Source: Lachnospiraceae bacterium
Lineage (GTDB): Bacteria > Bacillota > Clostridia > Lachnospirales > Lachnospiraceae
Reading direction: 5' to 3'
NCBI GenBank assembly: GCA_016284315.1
Contig: JAEEOO010000008.1
Span: 1 to 39,862 of the forward strand
Length of the DNA stretch: 39,862 nucleotides
Shown here: positions 32,540 through 39,862 of the stretch, in pieces
Position numbering within the stretch: the first letter of the stretch is position 1
How the letters are laid out: each line of letters opens with the position of its first letter
The notes under the pieces: generated by a model
Seen by the model: only the letters and a program-made list of their open reading frames with translations
The model's database searches: none
Told to the model about the DNA's origin: nothing
Made by a program: the position numbers and the translations under genes

Positions 32540-33874
32540 ATGAGAAACTACACCAAAGATGACGTACTTAGCTTACTTGAAGAGGAAGATGTGGAGTTTA
32601 TAAGACTTCAGTTTACGGATCTTCACGGAACTCTTAAGAACATGGCGGTTACAGCGGGAAAGATAGCAAGCATCCTTGAGAACGGATGCCACTTCGACGC
32701 AGGAGCCGTTGACGGATTTAGGAGAACCTATGATACCGAGAGACTGTTGATCCCTGACTTTTCAACTTTCGAGATATTACCCTGGAGACCTCAGCAAGGA
32801 AAGGTTGCAAGACTTCTTTGCGACGTTACTCTCCCTGACGGAGAGCCTTCGAGCCTTTGCTCCAGACAGATCTTAAAGAAGAACCTTGAGAAGGCTTCAA
32901 AGCTTGGATTCACTGTTAATGTGGGACCTGAGTGCGAGTTCTTCTTATTTGAAACAGACGAAAACGGTAACCCCACTGTTGTTACTCACGAGCAGGCAGG
33001 TTACTTTGATGTGGGACCTCTTGACGAAGGCGAGAACGCAAGAAGAGATATCGTTATGAACCTTGAGGACATGGGCTTTGAGATTGATGCTTCCCACCAC
33101 GAAGCGGCTCCCGCACAGCATGAGATCAATTTAAGCTACGGAGAGGCTCTTACCACCGCTGACAATATCCAGACCTTTAAACTTGCGGTAAGGACCATGG
33201 CCAAGAGACACGGTCTTCATGCGACCTTCATGCCCAAGCCCAAGAATGATGTAAACGGCTCAGGCATGCATCTCAATGTTTCCATCGAGAAGGACGGAAA
33301 GAATATTTTCGAAGATCCCGCAGGAAAGAACGGCCTTTCACAGGAAGCATATTACTTCATCGGCGGTCTTATGAAGCATTTGAACGCTATGAGTGTTATA
33401 ACCAATCCTCTTGTTAACTCATACAAGAGACTTAATCCTGCTTATGATGCTCCCGTATATATCGCATGGAGCGCAAAGAACCGCAAGCAGATGATCAGGA
33501 TCCCCGCAGTTATGAAGGGGGACAATGCAAGGATCGAGCTCAGGAGCACCGATTCAGCAGCAAACCCTTATCTTACTCTTGCTCTTGTTGTGGCAGCAGG
33601 TCTTGACGGAATCGAGAACAAGATAACTCCTCCCGAAGCTGTTGATGCAAACTTTGCAGCTCTCTCAGCAGAGGAGATCGAGAAGCTTGGCGTACAGAGA
33701 CTTCCCGGCAACTTAAAGGAAGCGATCGAAGCTGCCAAGGCAGATCCTTTCATTAAGGAAACCCTTGGAGAAGAAGCATTTGAAACATATATCGCCATGA
33801 AGGAAAAGGAATGGAATGATTACAATACATTCGTTTCCGAGTGGGAACTTTCAGAATACCTGAATCGCTATTAA
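32540..33874 (+). CDS. glnA: Type I glutamine synthetase
   Basis: 444 residues from the ATG at 32540, which follows AGGAAAGG; an in-frame ATG at 32519 would put that site inside the gene and is less likely. GSI landmarks are FIRLQFTDLHGTLKN, the beta-grasp segment with FDAGAVDGF, GPECEFFLFE (metal Glu), NGSGMHLNVS, NPLVNSYKRL and ARIELRSTDSAANPYL. The segment where enteric GSI has the adenylylated Tyr (NLYDLPP) reads DANFAALSAEEIEK, with no Tyr, so it is a non-adenylylated GSI-alpha type. It makes glutamine from glutamate, ammonia and ATP. The adjacent ANTAR protein suggests RNA-level control. Confidence 0.95.
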   Translation: MRNYTKDDVLSLLEEEDVEFIRLQFTDLHGTLKNMAVTAGKIASILENGCHFDAGAVDGFRRTYDTERLLIPDFSTFEILPWRPQQGKVARLLCDVTLPDGEPSSLCSRQILKKNLEKASKLGFTVNVGPECEFFLFETDENGNPTVVTHEQAGYFDVGPLDEGENARRDIVMNLEDMGFEIDASHHEAAPAQHEINLSYGEALTTADNIQTFKLAVRTMAKRHGLHATFMPKPKNDVNGSGMHLNVSIEKDGKNIFEDPAGKNGLSQEAYYFIGGLMKHLNAMSVITNPLVNSYKRLNPAYDAPVYIAWSAKNRKQMIRIPAVMKGDNARIELRSTDSAANPYLTLALVVAAGLDGIENKITPPEAVDANFAALSAEEIEKLGVQRLPGNLKEAIEAAKADPFIKETLGEEAFETYIAMKEKEWNDYNTFVSEWELSEYLNRY

Positions 33875-33893
33875 GATTTGCTAGGAGGTGCAG

Positions 33894-34439
33894 ATGGCTA
33901 ACATCATAATTGCACTTTCCGGACCCGGTGAATCCGATGGCATCAGGAACCTACTGGCGAGAAGCGGATTTAGATCTGTTTTTGTCTGCGCTAACGGTGC
34001 GCAGGCCATAGCTAAGATGGATGACCTTGACGATGCGGTGGTCATCTGCAGTTACAAGCTGCAGGATATGATGTATTCGCAAGTCAAAGAAAACATGCCT
34101 TACGGATTCAATATGTTGCTGCTGGTTTCACAAAAGCATGCAAACGAATGCTACGACCCTGATATTGTGACTCTTACGATGCCCTTAAAGGCAGTGGCTT
34201 TGGTCGAAGCCGTCAATAATATTATTGATGAACAGCTGAGGCGAAAGAAGAGGGACAGGCAAAAGCCTAAGGCAAGAAGCGAGGAAGACAGGCGGATCAT
34301 TGAAGAGGCAAAGGCCTTACTTATGAAACGCAACAATCTGACCGAAGACGAAGCACACAAATATATCCAGAGAAACAGCATGGAGACCGGTTCGGGACTG
34401 GTCGAGACAGCGAGGAAAGTGCTGACACTAATGAAATAG
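33894..34439 (+). CDS. ANTAR-domain regulator with receiver-like N-terminus
   Basis: 181 residues from the ATG at 33894, which has AGGAGG 5 bases upstream; a GTG at 33888 overlaps that site. Residues ~1-115 are receiver-like, but the expected phospho-acceptor Asp position reads VVICSYKLQDM, with no Asp at the strand end, so it may not be phosphorylated in the usual way. A basic linker follows (RRKKRDRQKPKARS). The ANTAR domain fills ~128-181 (IIEEAKALLMKRNNLTEDEA, then YIQRNSMETG and ARKVL). ANTAR proteins bind paired hairpins in RNA and block termination. Its place behind glnA suggests nitrogen control. I found no paired hairpins near glnA. Confidence 0.9.
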   Translation: MANIIIALSGPGESDGIRNLLARSGFRSVFVCANGAQAIAKMDDLDDAVVICSYKLQDMMYSQVKENMPYGFNMLLLVSQKHANECYDPDIVTLTMPLKAVALVEAVNNIIDEQLRRKKRDRQKPKARSEEDRRIIEEAKALLMKRNNLTEDEAHKYIQRNSMETGSGLVETARKVLTLMK

Positions 34440-34457
34440 ACATACGAGGACTTGAGT

Positions 34458-35318
34458 ATGAAATTTACGAAAATGCATGGCTGCGGAAATGATTACATTT
34501 ACGTTGACGGAGCCAAAGAGGTTATCCCTCAGGAAAAGAAACCCGAGATCATAAGAAATTTAAGCGACAGACATTTCGGTATCGGCGGCGACGGAGTGAT
34601 CTTTATCAATCCATCAAGTGAAGCTGATTTTGAAATGGAGATGTGGAACGCAGACGGAACCCGCGCCGAGATGTGCGGTAACGGTATCAGATGCGTTGCA
34701 AAGTATGTTTACGATAACGGAATGACCGATAAAAAAGAGATTTCCATTATCTCTGCGGGCAAGATCAAATACATCACCGTTATGGAAGAGAGAGCGGGAA
34801 AGACTCCTTCCGGAAGAGAGGCATTAAAGCTTCGCGTTAATATGGGAAGTCCCATCCTGGAACCCAAGGAGATCCCCGTTGATCTTGAGGGCGATACCGT
34901 GATCAATGCCCCCATTACCGTTCAGGGAAAGAGCTATCGAATGACCTGCGTATCCATGGGAAATCCCCATGCGGTCATCTTTACCGAAGGGGTTAAGGAC
35001 CTTAAACTTGAGACCTTTGGTCCCGATTTTGAGCACCACAAGCTTTTCCCTAAGCGCACAAACACTGAGTTTGTAGAGATCGTTGATCGGACAAATGTCA
35101 ATATGCGTGTTTGGGAGAGAGGAACAGGAGAGACCTGGGCTTGCGGAACCGGCGCCTGCGCTACTGCGGTTGCCTGCATCCTTAACGGCAAGACCGATGA
35201 TAAGGTTACCGTTCATCTTCTTGGCGGAGACCTTGAGATCGAGTGGGACAGAGAAAAGAATCTTGTATTCATGACCGGCCCCGCCACCACCGTTTTTGAA
35301 GGCGAAGTGGAGATCTAA
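34458..35318 (+). CDS. dapF: Diaminopimelate epimerase
   Basis: 286 residues from the ATG at 34458, with ACGAGGA 7 bases upstream; a TTG at 34452 is less likely. It begins KFTKMHGCGNDYIYVDG. The two catalytic cysteines are in MCGNGIRC and ACGTGACA. RHFGIGGDGVIFI and SMGNPHAVIF are further DapF signatures. It converts LL- to meso-diaminopimelate for lysine and peptidoglycan. dapL follows directly, giving the last two steps of the aminotransferase branch side by side. The gap to dapL is 66 bases. Confidence 0.96.
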   Translation: MKFTKMHGCGNDYIYVDGAKEVIPQEKKPEIIRNLSDRHFGIGGDGVIFINPSSEADFEMEMWNADGTRAEMCGNGIRCVAKYVYDNGMTDKKEISIISAGKIKYITVMEERAGKTPSGREALKLRVNMGSPILEPKEIPVDLEGDTVINAPITVQGKSYRMTCVSMGNPHAVIFTEGVKDLKLETFGPDFEHHKLFPKRTNTEFVEIVDRTNVNMRVWERGTGETWACGTGACATAVACILNGKTDDKVTVHLLGGDLEIEWDREKNLVFMTGPATTVFEGEVEI

Positions 35319-35330
35319 GTTTTATATAAT

Positions 35331-35360
35331 TTGAAAATCAGCGTGTTTATCATGTAATAA
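35331..35360 (+). promoter_or_regulatory. Possible promoter of dapL
   Basis: TTGAAA at 35331-35336, an 18-base spacer and TAATAA at 35355-35360, in the 66-base gap after dapF. The spacer is one base long and the -10 is imperfect, so this is a weak call; readthrough from dapF is also likely. Confidence 0.35.
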
Positions 35361-35384
35361 ATAGGAAATGTGAGGAAAGACAAA

Positions 35385-36605
35385 ATGGTAAAAGCAAATG
35401 ACAACTATCTCAAATTACCCGGAAGTTATCTTTTTTCCACCATCGGAAAGAAGGTAAGAGAATACAGTGAGGCACATCCTGAGAGCAAGATAATCAGACT
35501 CGGTATCGGAGACGTTACCCAGCCCATCGCTCCTGCCATTCTTGAGGCTATGCACAAAGCCGTTGACGAAATGGGCGTTCGCGAGACTTTTAAGGGATAC
35601 GCTCCCGATCTTGGATATGAGTTTTTAAGAAGCACCATCGCCAAGAATGACTATCAGGCAAGAGGCTGCGATATTTCAGCAGACGAGATCTTTGTTTCCG
35701 ACGGTGCAAAGTGCGATTGCTCCAATATTCAGGAAATCTTCAGCCTTGATAACAAGATTGCTGTTTGCGATCCCGTTTATCCCGTATATGTAGATTCAAA
35801 CGTTATGGCAGGAAGAGCAGGCGACTATGATGCTACCACCGAAAAGTGGAGCGATGTTATCTACATGCCCTGCACAGCAGCAAATAATTTCGCACCCGAG
35901 CTTCCCAAGGAGACTCCCGATCTTATTTATCTCTGCTTCCCCAACAACCCTACAGGTTCAACCATCACCAAGGCACAGCTTCAGGAGTGGGTTGATTATG
36001 CAAACAAGGTTGGCGCCATCATCCTTTATGATGCGGCTTACGAAGCATATATTTCAGAGGCTGACGTTCCCCACACCATTTACGAGTGCGAAGGAGCAAG
36101 AACCTGCGCAATCGAGTTCAGATCATTCTCCAAGAATGCAGGATTTACCGGCGTAAGACTTGGATTTACCGTTATCCCCAAGGAGCTAAAGGCGGGGGAT
36201 GTTCAGCTTCACGGCCTCTGGGCAAGAAGACACGGAACCAAATATAACGGAGCACCTTACATCATCCAGCGTGCCGGCGAAGCGGTTTACACCGAGGCAG
36301 GTAAGGCACAGCTCAAAGAGCAGGTTGCTTACTATATGAAGAATGCAAAGGTCATCTATGACGGACTTAAAGGTGCAGGCTTCACCGTATCAGGAGGTGT
36401 TAACGCTCCTTACATCTGGCTTAAGACCCCTAACAACATGACCAGCTGGGAGTTCTTTGATGCACTCCTTGAGAAGGTTAATGTTGTCGGTACTCCCGGA
36501 TCCGGATTCGGACCTTCAGGTGAGGGCTACTTCAGACTGACAGCATTCGGTACCTACGAGAACACCGTTGAGGCTGTAGAAAGAATCAAGAAGATCAACC
36601 TTTAA
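35385..36605 (+). CDS. dapL: LL-diaminopimelate aminotransferase
   Basis: 406 residues from the ATG at 35385 (GAGGAAA upstream; a GTG at 35370 overlaps that site). Typical DapL length and motifs: the N-terminal [20 protein letters not shown] region, [50 protein letters not shown], and the PLP Lys in [12 protein letters not shown]. It makes LL-diaminopimelate in one step from tetrahydrodipicolinate and glutamate, bypassing the acylated route. It works directly upstream of DapF in the pathway. Confidence 0.96.
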   Translation: MVKANDNYLKLPGSYLFSTIGKKVREYSEAHPESKIIRLGIGDVTQPIAPAILEAMHKAVDEMGVRETFKGYAPDLGYEFLRSTIAKNDYQARGCDISADEIFVSDGAKCDCSNIQEIFSLDNKIAVCDPVYPVYVDSNVMAGRAGDYDATTEKWSDVIYMPCTAANNFAPELPKETPDLIYLCFPNNPTGSTITKAQLQEWVDYANKVGAIILYDAAYEAYISEADVPHTIYECEGARTCAIEFRSFSKNAGFTGVRLGFTVIPKELKAGDVQLHGLWARRHGTKYNGAPYIIQRAGEAVYTEAGKAQLKEQVAYYMKNAKVIYDGLKGAGFTVSGGVNAPYIWLKTPNNMTSWEFFDALLEKVNVVGTPGSGFGPSGEGYFRLTAFGTYENTVEAVERIKKINL

Positions 36606-36616
36606 GAGGTAAGAAT

Positions 36617-37126
36617 ATGAATTATACTTGGCTTATCATATGGCTGGTATTGTTTGTTATTTTGATCATCATTGAAATGATCACCACGGCTGTGACCGCG
36701 ATATGGATCGGAGTCGGAACGGTGGCGGGAGCCGTAGCTGCGGCTTTCGGCGCGCCGGTCTGGCTCCAGATCATCATTGTTGCAGCTGTTTCATTTATCT
36801 GCTTTGCTTTTATAAGGCCGAGAGTCAAGCGAAACTTTGACAAGAAGAAAAGATGGTCTGCTTTAAAGGACTTCATCGGAACAAGAGCTCTTGTTATAAG
36901 TGAGATAGACAATATCCGAGGCATAGGCGAAGTTAGGATCGGGCGTCACGAGTACGCCGCAAGGTGCAGCGAATCGGGTTATGCCATTCCTGAGGGAACG
37001 GTGGTTAAGATTATCGACGTTCACAGGGATATCATGCTGGTTCGTGTTGATGACACCATTGGTTACAATATGGAGGTGAAGAGCTCCGAGGCGAGACTGG
37101 ATCCCCATATATATGATGATTTTTGA
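36617..37126 (+). CDS. NfeD-like membrane protein (short form)
   Basis: 169 residues; AAGAGGTAAG precedes the ATG. Two to three hydrophobic segments occupy residues 4-65 (LIIWLVLFVILIIIEMIT; ITTAVTAIWIGVG; LQIIIVAAVSFICFAFI), followed by the OB-fold domain (FIGTRALVISEIDNIRGIGE through VKIIDVHRDIMLVRVDD). This is the short NfeD type. Family members usually sit with SPFH/stomatin-type proteins and act in membrane organisation; no SPFH gene is adjacent here. It lies 11 bases after dapL and 21 before argF. Confidence 0.85.
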   Translation: MNYTWLIIWLVLFVILIIIEMITTAVTAIWIGVGTVAGAVAAAFGAPVWLQIIIVAAVSFICFAFIRPRVKRNFDKKKRWSALKDFIGTRALVISEIDNIRGIGEVRIGRHEYAARCSESGYAIPEGTVVKIIDVHRDIMLVRVDDTIGYNMEVKSSEARLDPHIYDDF

Positions 37127-37147
37127 TTATGAGTTGGAGGAAATGCA

Positions 37148-38131
37148 ATGGATTTACGCGGAAGAGACTTTTTGAAACTGCTTGATTATACACCCGAAGA
37201 GATCACTTATCTCCTTGACCTGGCGAAAGACCTTAAGGACAAGAAGAAAAAGGGCATCCCTGTTGACCATCACAGAGGAAAGAATATTGCCCTTATTTTT
37301 GAGAAGACCAGCACCAGAACCAGATGCTCTTTCGAAATTGCTGCTCATGATCTCGGAATGGGAACTACTTACCTTGACCCCACCGGATCCCAGATCGGCA
37401 AGAAGGAATCCATCGCCGATACCGCAAGAGTATTGGCAAGCATGTACGACGGTATCGAGTACCGCGGCTTTGGCCAGGACATCGTTGAGGAACTTGCGAA
37501 GTATTCAAAGGTTCCCGTTTGGAACGGACTTACCAATGAGTTCCACCCCACCCAGATGCTGGCAGATATGCTGACCATCATCGAGGAATTCGGACACTTA
37601 AAGGGCATCAAACTTGCATACATGGGCGATGCCCGTTACAACACCGGCAACTCACTTATGATCGCCTGCGCGAAGATGGGCATGCATTTCTATGGATGTG
37701 CACCCAAGAAGTACTGGCCTAACGAAGAGCTGGTTAAGACCGCCAAGGAGATTGCCGAGAAGACCGGCGCAAGCATTACTCTTACAGAGGATCCCATGGA
37801 GGGAACCAAGGATGCCGATGTTGTTTGCACCGATGTTTGGGTTTCAATGGGTGAGCCCGATGAGATCTGGGCTGAGAGGATTGCAGACCTTAAGGCATAT
37901 CAGGTTAATTCTGCTATCATGAAGAATGCTTCAGATAAGGCAATCTTTATGCATTGCCTTCCCGCATTCCACGATCTTAAGACCAAGATTGGCGCAGAGG
38001 TAGGAAAGAGATTCGGAATCACCGAGATGGAAGTTACGGACGAGGTATTTGAGAGCGCTCAGAGCCGTGTCTTTGAGGAGGCTGAAAACCGCATGCATAC
38101 AATAAAAGCGGTTATTGATGCCACTGTTTAG
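37148..38131 (+). CDS. argF: Ornithine carbamoyltransferase
   Basis: 327 residues with TTGGAGGAAA before the ATG. Carbamoyl-phosphate binding motif STRTR (in [13 protein letters not shown]); [11 protein letters not shown]; the ornithine-binding DVWVSMGE; and the active-site HCLPAFHD. These separate it from aspartate carbamoyltransferase. It makes citrulline in arginine synthesis or works in the reverse direction in arginine breakdown; no arcA or arcC is near, so synthesis is more likely. birA follows 8 bases later. Confidence 0.96.
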   Translation: MDLRGRDFLKLLDYTPEEITYLLDLAKDLKDKKKKGIPVDHHRGKNIALIFEKTSTRTRCSFEIAAHDLGMGTTYLDPTGSQIGKKESIADTARVLASMYDGIEYRGFGQDIVEELAKYSKVPVWNGLTNEFHPTQMLADMLTIIEEFGHLKGIKLAYMGDARYNTGNSLMIACAKMGMHFYGCAPKKYWPNEELVKTAKEIAEKTGASITLTEDPMEGTKDADVVCTDVWVSMGEPDEIWAERIADLKAYQVNSAIMKNASDKAIFMHCLPAFHDLKTKIGAEVGKRFGITEMEVTDEVFESAQSRVFEEAENRMHTIKAVIDATV

Positions 38132-38139
38132 TTTTTGTT

Positions 38140-39147
38140 ATGAGATCAGAGATACTTGAACTTTTAAGAAATACAAGTGAATATGTATCCGGTCAGGAGC
38201 TTTGTCACAAGTTCGGAGTTTCAAGGACCGCGGTTTGGAAAGCTATTGAGTCTTTGAAGAAGGACGGTTATAATATTGAGGCTGTCCGCAACCGCGGTTA
38301 CAAACTTGTTGATGCCGGGGAGGACGTCTTTTGCCAGAGAGAACTTGACGCCTGCCTTGCGGAAAGCGGTCTTGTGACCAAGGCTCTGTTTTTTGAAGAG
38401 ATTGGTTCAACCAATACGGAAGCCAAGAAAATGGCGGAAGAGGGAGAGGGCGAAGGTCTTCTTCTTGTTGCCGACAGACAGACCTCGGGCCGCGGAAGAC
38501 GCGGAAGGGAATGGGTCAGCCCCTCGGGTAAAAATGCTTATTATACATTGATGCTAAAGCCTCAGTTTGCACCGGACAAGGCGCCCATGCTGACTTTGGT
38601 CATGGCTATGGCTGTGGCAAAGGCAATTAAGGATCTTCAGCCCGCATCCGCAAAGGGCGAAGATAAACAGGTCACCATCAAATGGCCCAATGACATTTTG
38701 ATCGGTGATAAAAAGATCTGCGGAATATTGACGGAGATGAGCGCGGAGAATGATTATATTCATTACGTAGTCATTGGCGTCGGAATTAATATAAAGCCTC
38801 AGGATTTTGATGAGGAGATCAAGGATAAAGCCACCTGCATTGATGCGGAGTGGAATATCAAAACAAAGAGATGTGAACTCATCGGTAATATAATGAAGCA
38901 CTTTGAAAAGTATTACCGTGAATTTATAAAGAAGGAAGACCTCTCGGGGCTTAAGAAGGAATATGAAAAGCTTCTTGTAAATGCCGGAAGAGAGGTGTTA
39001 GTCCTTGACCCCAAAGGAGAATACAAAGGAAAAGCCCTTGGCATCACCGATACAGGTGAGCTTATAGTAAAGAAGAAAAACGGCGCGACGGTTGAAGTCT
39101 ATGCCGGAGAAGTATCCGTAAGAGGAATATATGGTTATGGCAGATAA
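38140..39147 (+). CDS. birA: Bifunctional biotin-protein ligase / biotin operon repressor
   Basis: 335 residues. The N-terminal ~65 residues are a winged helix (YVSGQELCHKFGVSRTAVWK, then LKKDGYNIEAVRNRGYKL), so it should also bind DNA. The ligase core has EEIGSTNTEAKK, the biotinyl-AMP loop QTSGRGRRGREW, the WPNDILIGDKKICGILTE segment and VVIGVGINI. The C-terminal SH3-like domain (~285-335) is present. It attaches biotin to carboxylases and probably represses biotin genes; none is in the window. There is no clear ribosome binding site before the ATG, 8 bases after argF, so coupled translation is likely. Confidence 0.95.
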   Translation: MRSEILELLRNTSEYVSGQELCHKFGVSRTAVWKAIESLKKDGYNIEAVRNRGYKLVDAGEDVFCQRELDACLAESGLVTKALFFEEIGSTNTEAKKMAEEGEGEGLLLVADRQTSGRGRRGREWVSPSGKNAYYTLMLKPQFAPDKAPMLTLVMAMAVAKAIKDLQPASAKGEDKQVTIKWPNDILIGDKKICGILTEMSAENDYIHYVVIGVGINIKPQDFDEEIKDKATCIDAEWNIKTKRCELIGNIMKHFEKYYREFIKKEDLSGLKKEYEKLLVNAGREVLVLDPKGEYKGKALGITDTGELIVKKKNGATVEVYAGEVSVRGIYGYGR

Positions 39148-39598
39148 TTTTGATAAAGATAATATGGAAAAAGATTTTGAAGAGAATGAGGATATCAAAT
39201 CCCTGAATAATAAAGAGATAGGCGATAACGGAGAATTGGGCGACGGAAGAGTTGTTCTTTGCGGCGCCAACGCTTATGAGCAGAAGTACTATTTTAATAA
39301 GAGATTTTCAAAGCTCCCCGAATCCATTCAGAAGGAACTTCATATTATATGTGTTCTCTTCACTGAGGAAGTCGGCGGACTTTTCTATATCGTATTTGAT
39401 GAGGACGGCGGTGTAAGTCTTGAGACTAATGCAGATACAGACGACATCTACTATGATGAGATCTCATCCGGACTTCTTATTGGTGAGATAAGAAGAAACA
39501 GAGCGGAGCTCCTTGAGTCCCTCAGCATTTACTACCGTATGGTGATCCTTGGCGAGAAGCCCGAGGACCTGCTTTCTGAACTTGAAGAAGATCAGTAG
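39131..39598 (+). CDS. DUF6145-like small acidic protein
   Basis: 155 residues. The ATG at 39131 has GAGG just upstream and overlaps birA by 17 bases; an ATG at 39137 is also possible. The first ~38 residues are highly charged and low in complexity. The core (VVLCGANAYEQKYYFNKRF, LHIICVLFTEEVGG, FDEDGGVSLET, YDEISSGLLIGEIR, YYRMVILGE) matches my recollection of the DUF6145 family of Lachnospiraceae. No function is known. No signal or membrane segment is present, so it should be cytoplasmic. Confidence 0.7.
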   Translation: MVMADNFDKDNMEKDFEENEDIKSLNNKEIGDNGELGDGRVVLCGANAYEQKYYFNKRFSKLPESIQKELHIICVLFTEEVGGLFYIVFDEDGGVSLETNADTDDIYYDEISSGLLIGEIRRNRAELLESLSIYYRMVILGEKPEDLLSELEEDQ

Positions 39599-39631
39599 AG
39601 AGTTAGTAAGTAACCATTGGAGAGAGCTTTA

Positions 39632-39862
39632 ATGGAAAAGAGTTCAATTAGGCCAAATAAATATTTAAAGTGTATTCCGGTCGGTGTACTGAGCGCCCTT
39701 GCGTGTTTGGCAGTTTCATATATCATAAAGAATACAGATGTGACGCAGACATTCTTTGGGCCGGGAATATTTGGCTTTAATCCTGTCAGCATTGTTTTTT
39801 TTGCCTTTGACTTTATCCTTTTATGGAGATTTTTTAAGGGAGAGGTTTTATCGAACATAGGC
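39632..39862 (+). CDS. N-terminal part of an unrecognised membrane protein, cut by window edge
   Basis: An open frame of 77 codons from the ATG at 39632 to the window end with no stop; GGAGAGAG lies about 6 bases upstream. The polar start MEKSSIRPNKYLK is followed by a hydrophobic segment (VLSALACLAVSYII), a loop (KNTDVTQTFFGPGIFGF) and a second hydrophobic segment (SIVFFAFDFILLWRFF). It looks like a multi-pass membrane protein. Too little is visible to name a family. Confidence 0.65.
   Translation, partial: MEKSSIRPNKYLKCIPVGVLSALACLAVSYIIKNTDVTQTFFGPGIFGFNPVSIVFFAFDFILLWRFFKGEVLSNIG

Overview
The window looks like chromosome from a butyrate-forming Gram-positive anaerobe of the Lachnospiraceae (Butyrivibrio/Pseudobutyrivibrio-like). 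The evidence is a complete thl-crt-hbd-bcd-etfB-etfA set, a DapL-type diaminopimelate route, long-form HPF, glnA followed by an ANTAR regulator, a Gram-positive Tad/Flp cluster without a secretin, and AT-rich intergenic DNA with strong AGGAGG-type ribosome binding sites. The assignment to this group is inference. Every gene except one VanZ-like gene lies on the + strand. I see no tRNA, rRNA, CRISPR array, transposase or prophage gene.

Layout. 1-5456: a TPR/DUF4037 protein cut by the window edge, an SDR reductase, a 7TM hybrid histidine kinase, and a convergent overlapping VanZ-like gene. 5601-11990: a four-gene cell-surface operon with a clear promoter and terminator. It encodes a secreted PIG-L-type deacetylase with a GLUG-like region, a GT2 glycosyltransferase with a GtrA domain, a membrane-anchored phosphodiester glycosidase with a Tyr-rich heptad repeat, and an unrecognised anchored protein. 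12054-13202: a secreted SH3-SH3-NlpC/P60 peptidase with its own promoter and terminator. 13203-13735: a gene-free stretch with a tight cluster of DnaA-box-like 9-mers, a dispersed TGTCAGATT repeat, and the promoter and hairpin leader of hpf. 14436-21002: the butyryl-CoA operon, interrupted between thl and crt by a compact element predicted to fold as a multibranched RNA. 21046-27801: a compact Tad/Flp pilus operon (tadA, tadB, tadC, Flp-like pilin, two TadE-like pseudopilins, CpaB-like protein, large secreted InlB-repeat protein, prepilin peptidase). 27798-39862: mostly closely packed housekeeping genes: glycosyltransferase, hisC-like, Sm_multidrug_ex family, methyltransferase, hslO, glnA, ANTAR regulator, dapF, dapL, nfeD-like, argF, birA, a DUF6145-like protein, and the start of a membrane protein.

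How the genes work together. Thl, Hbd, Crt and Bcd/EtfAB take two acetyl-CoA to butyryl-CoA; the final step (But or Ptb/Buk) is not here. DapL and DapF make meso-diaminopimelate for lysine and peptidoglycan, and the NlpC/P60 enzyme probably cleaves such peptidoglycan. The surface operon and the Tad operon both build or remodel the outside of the cell.

Most worth following up: the structured element at 15760-15913, placed just before the crt ribosome binding site, and the DnaA-box cluster at 13364-13448, which sits in a strongly co-oriented region where a bidirectional origin is not expected. No homology search or folding program was run. All family names come from motifs read by eye.
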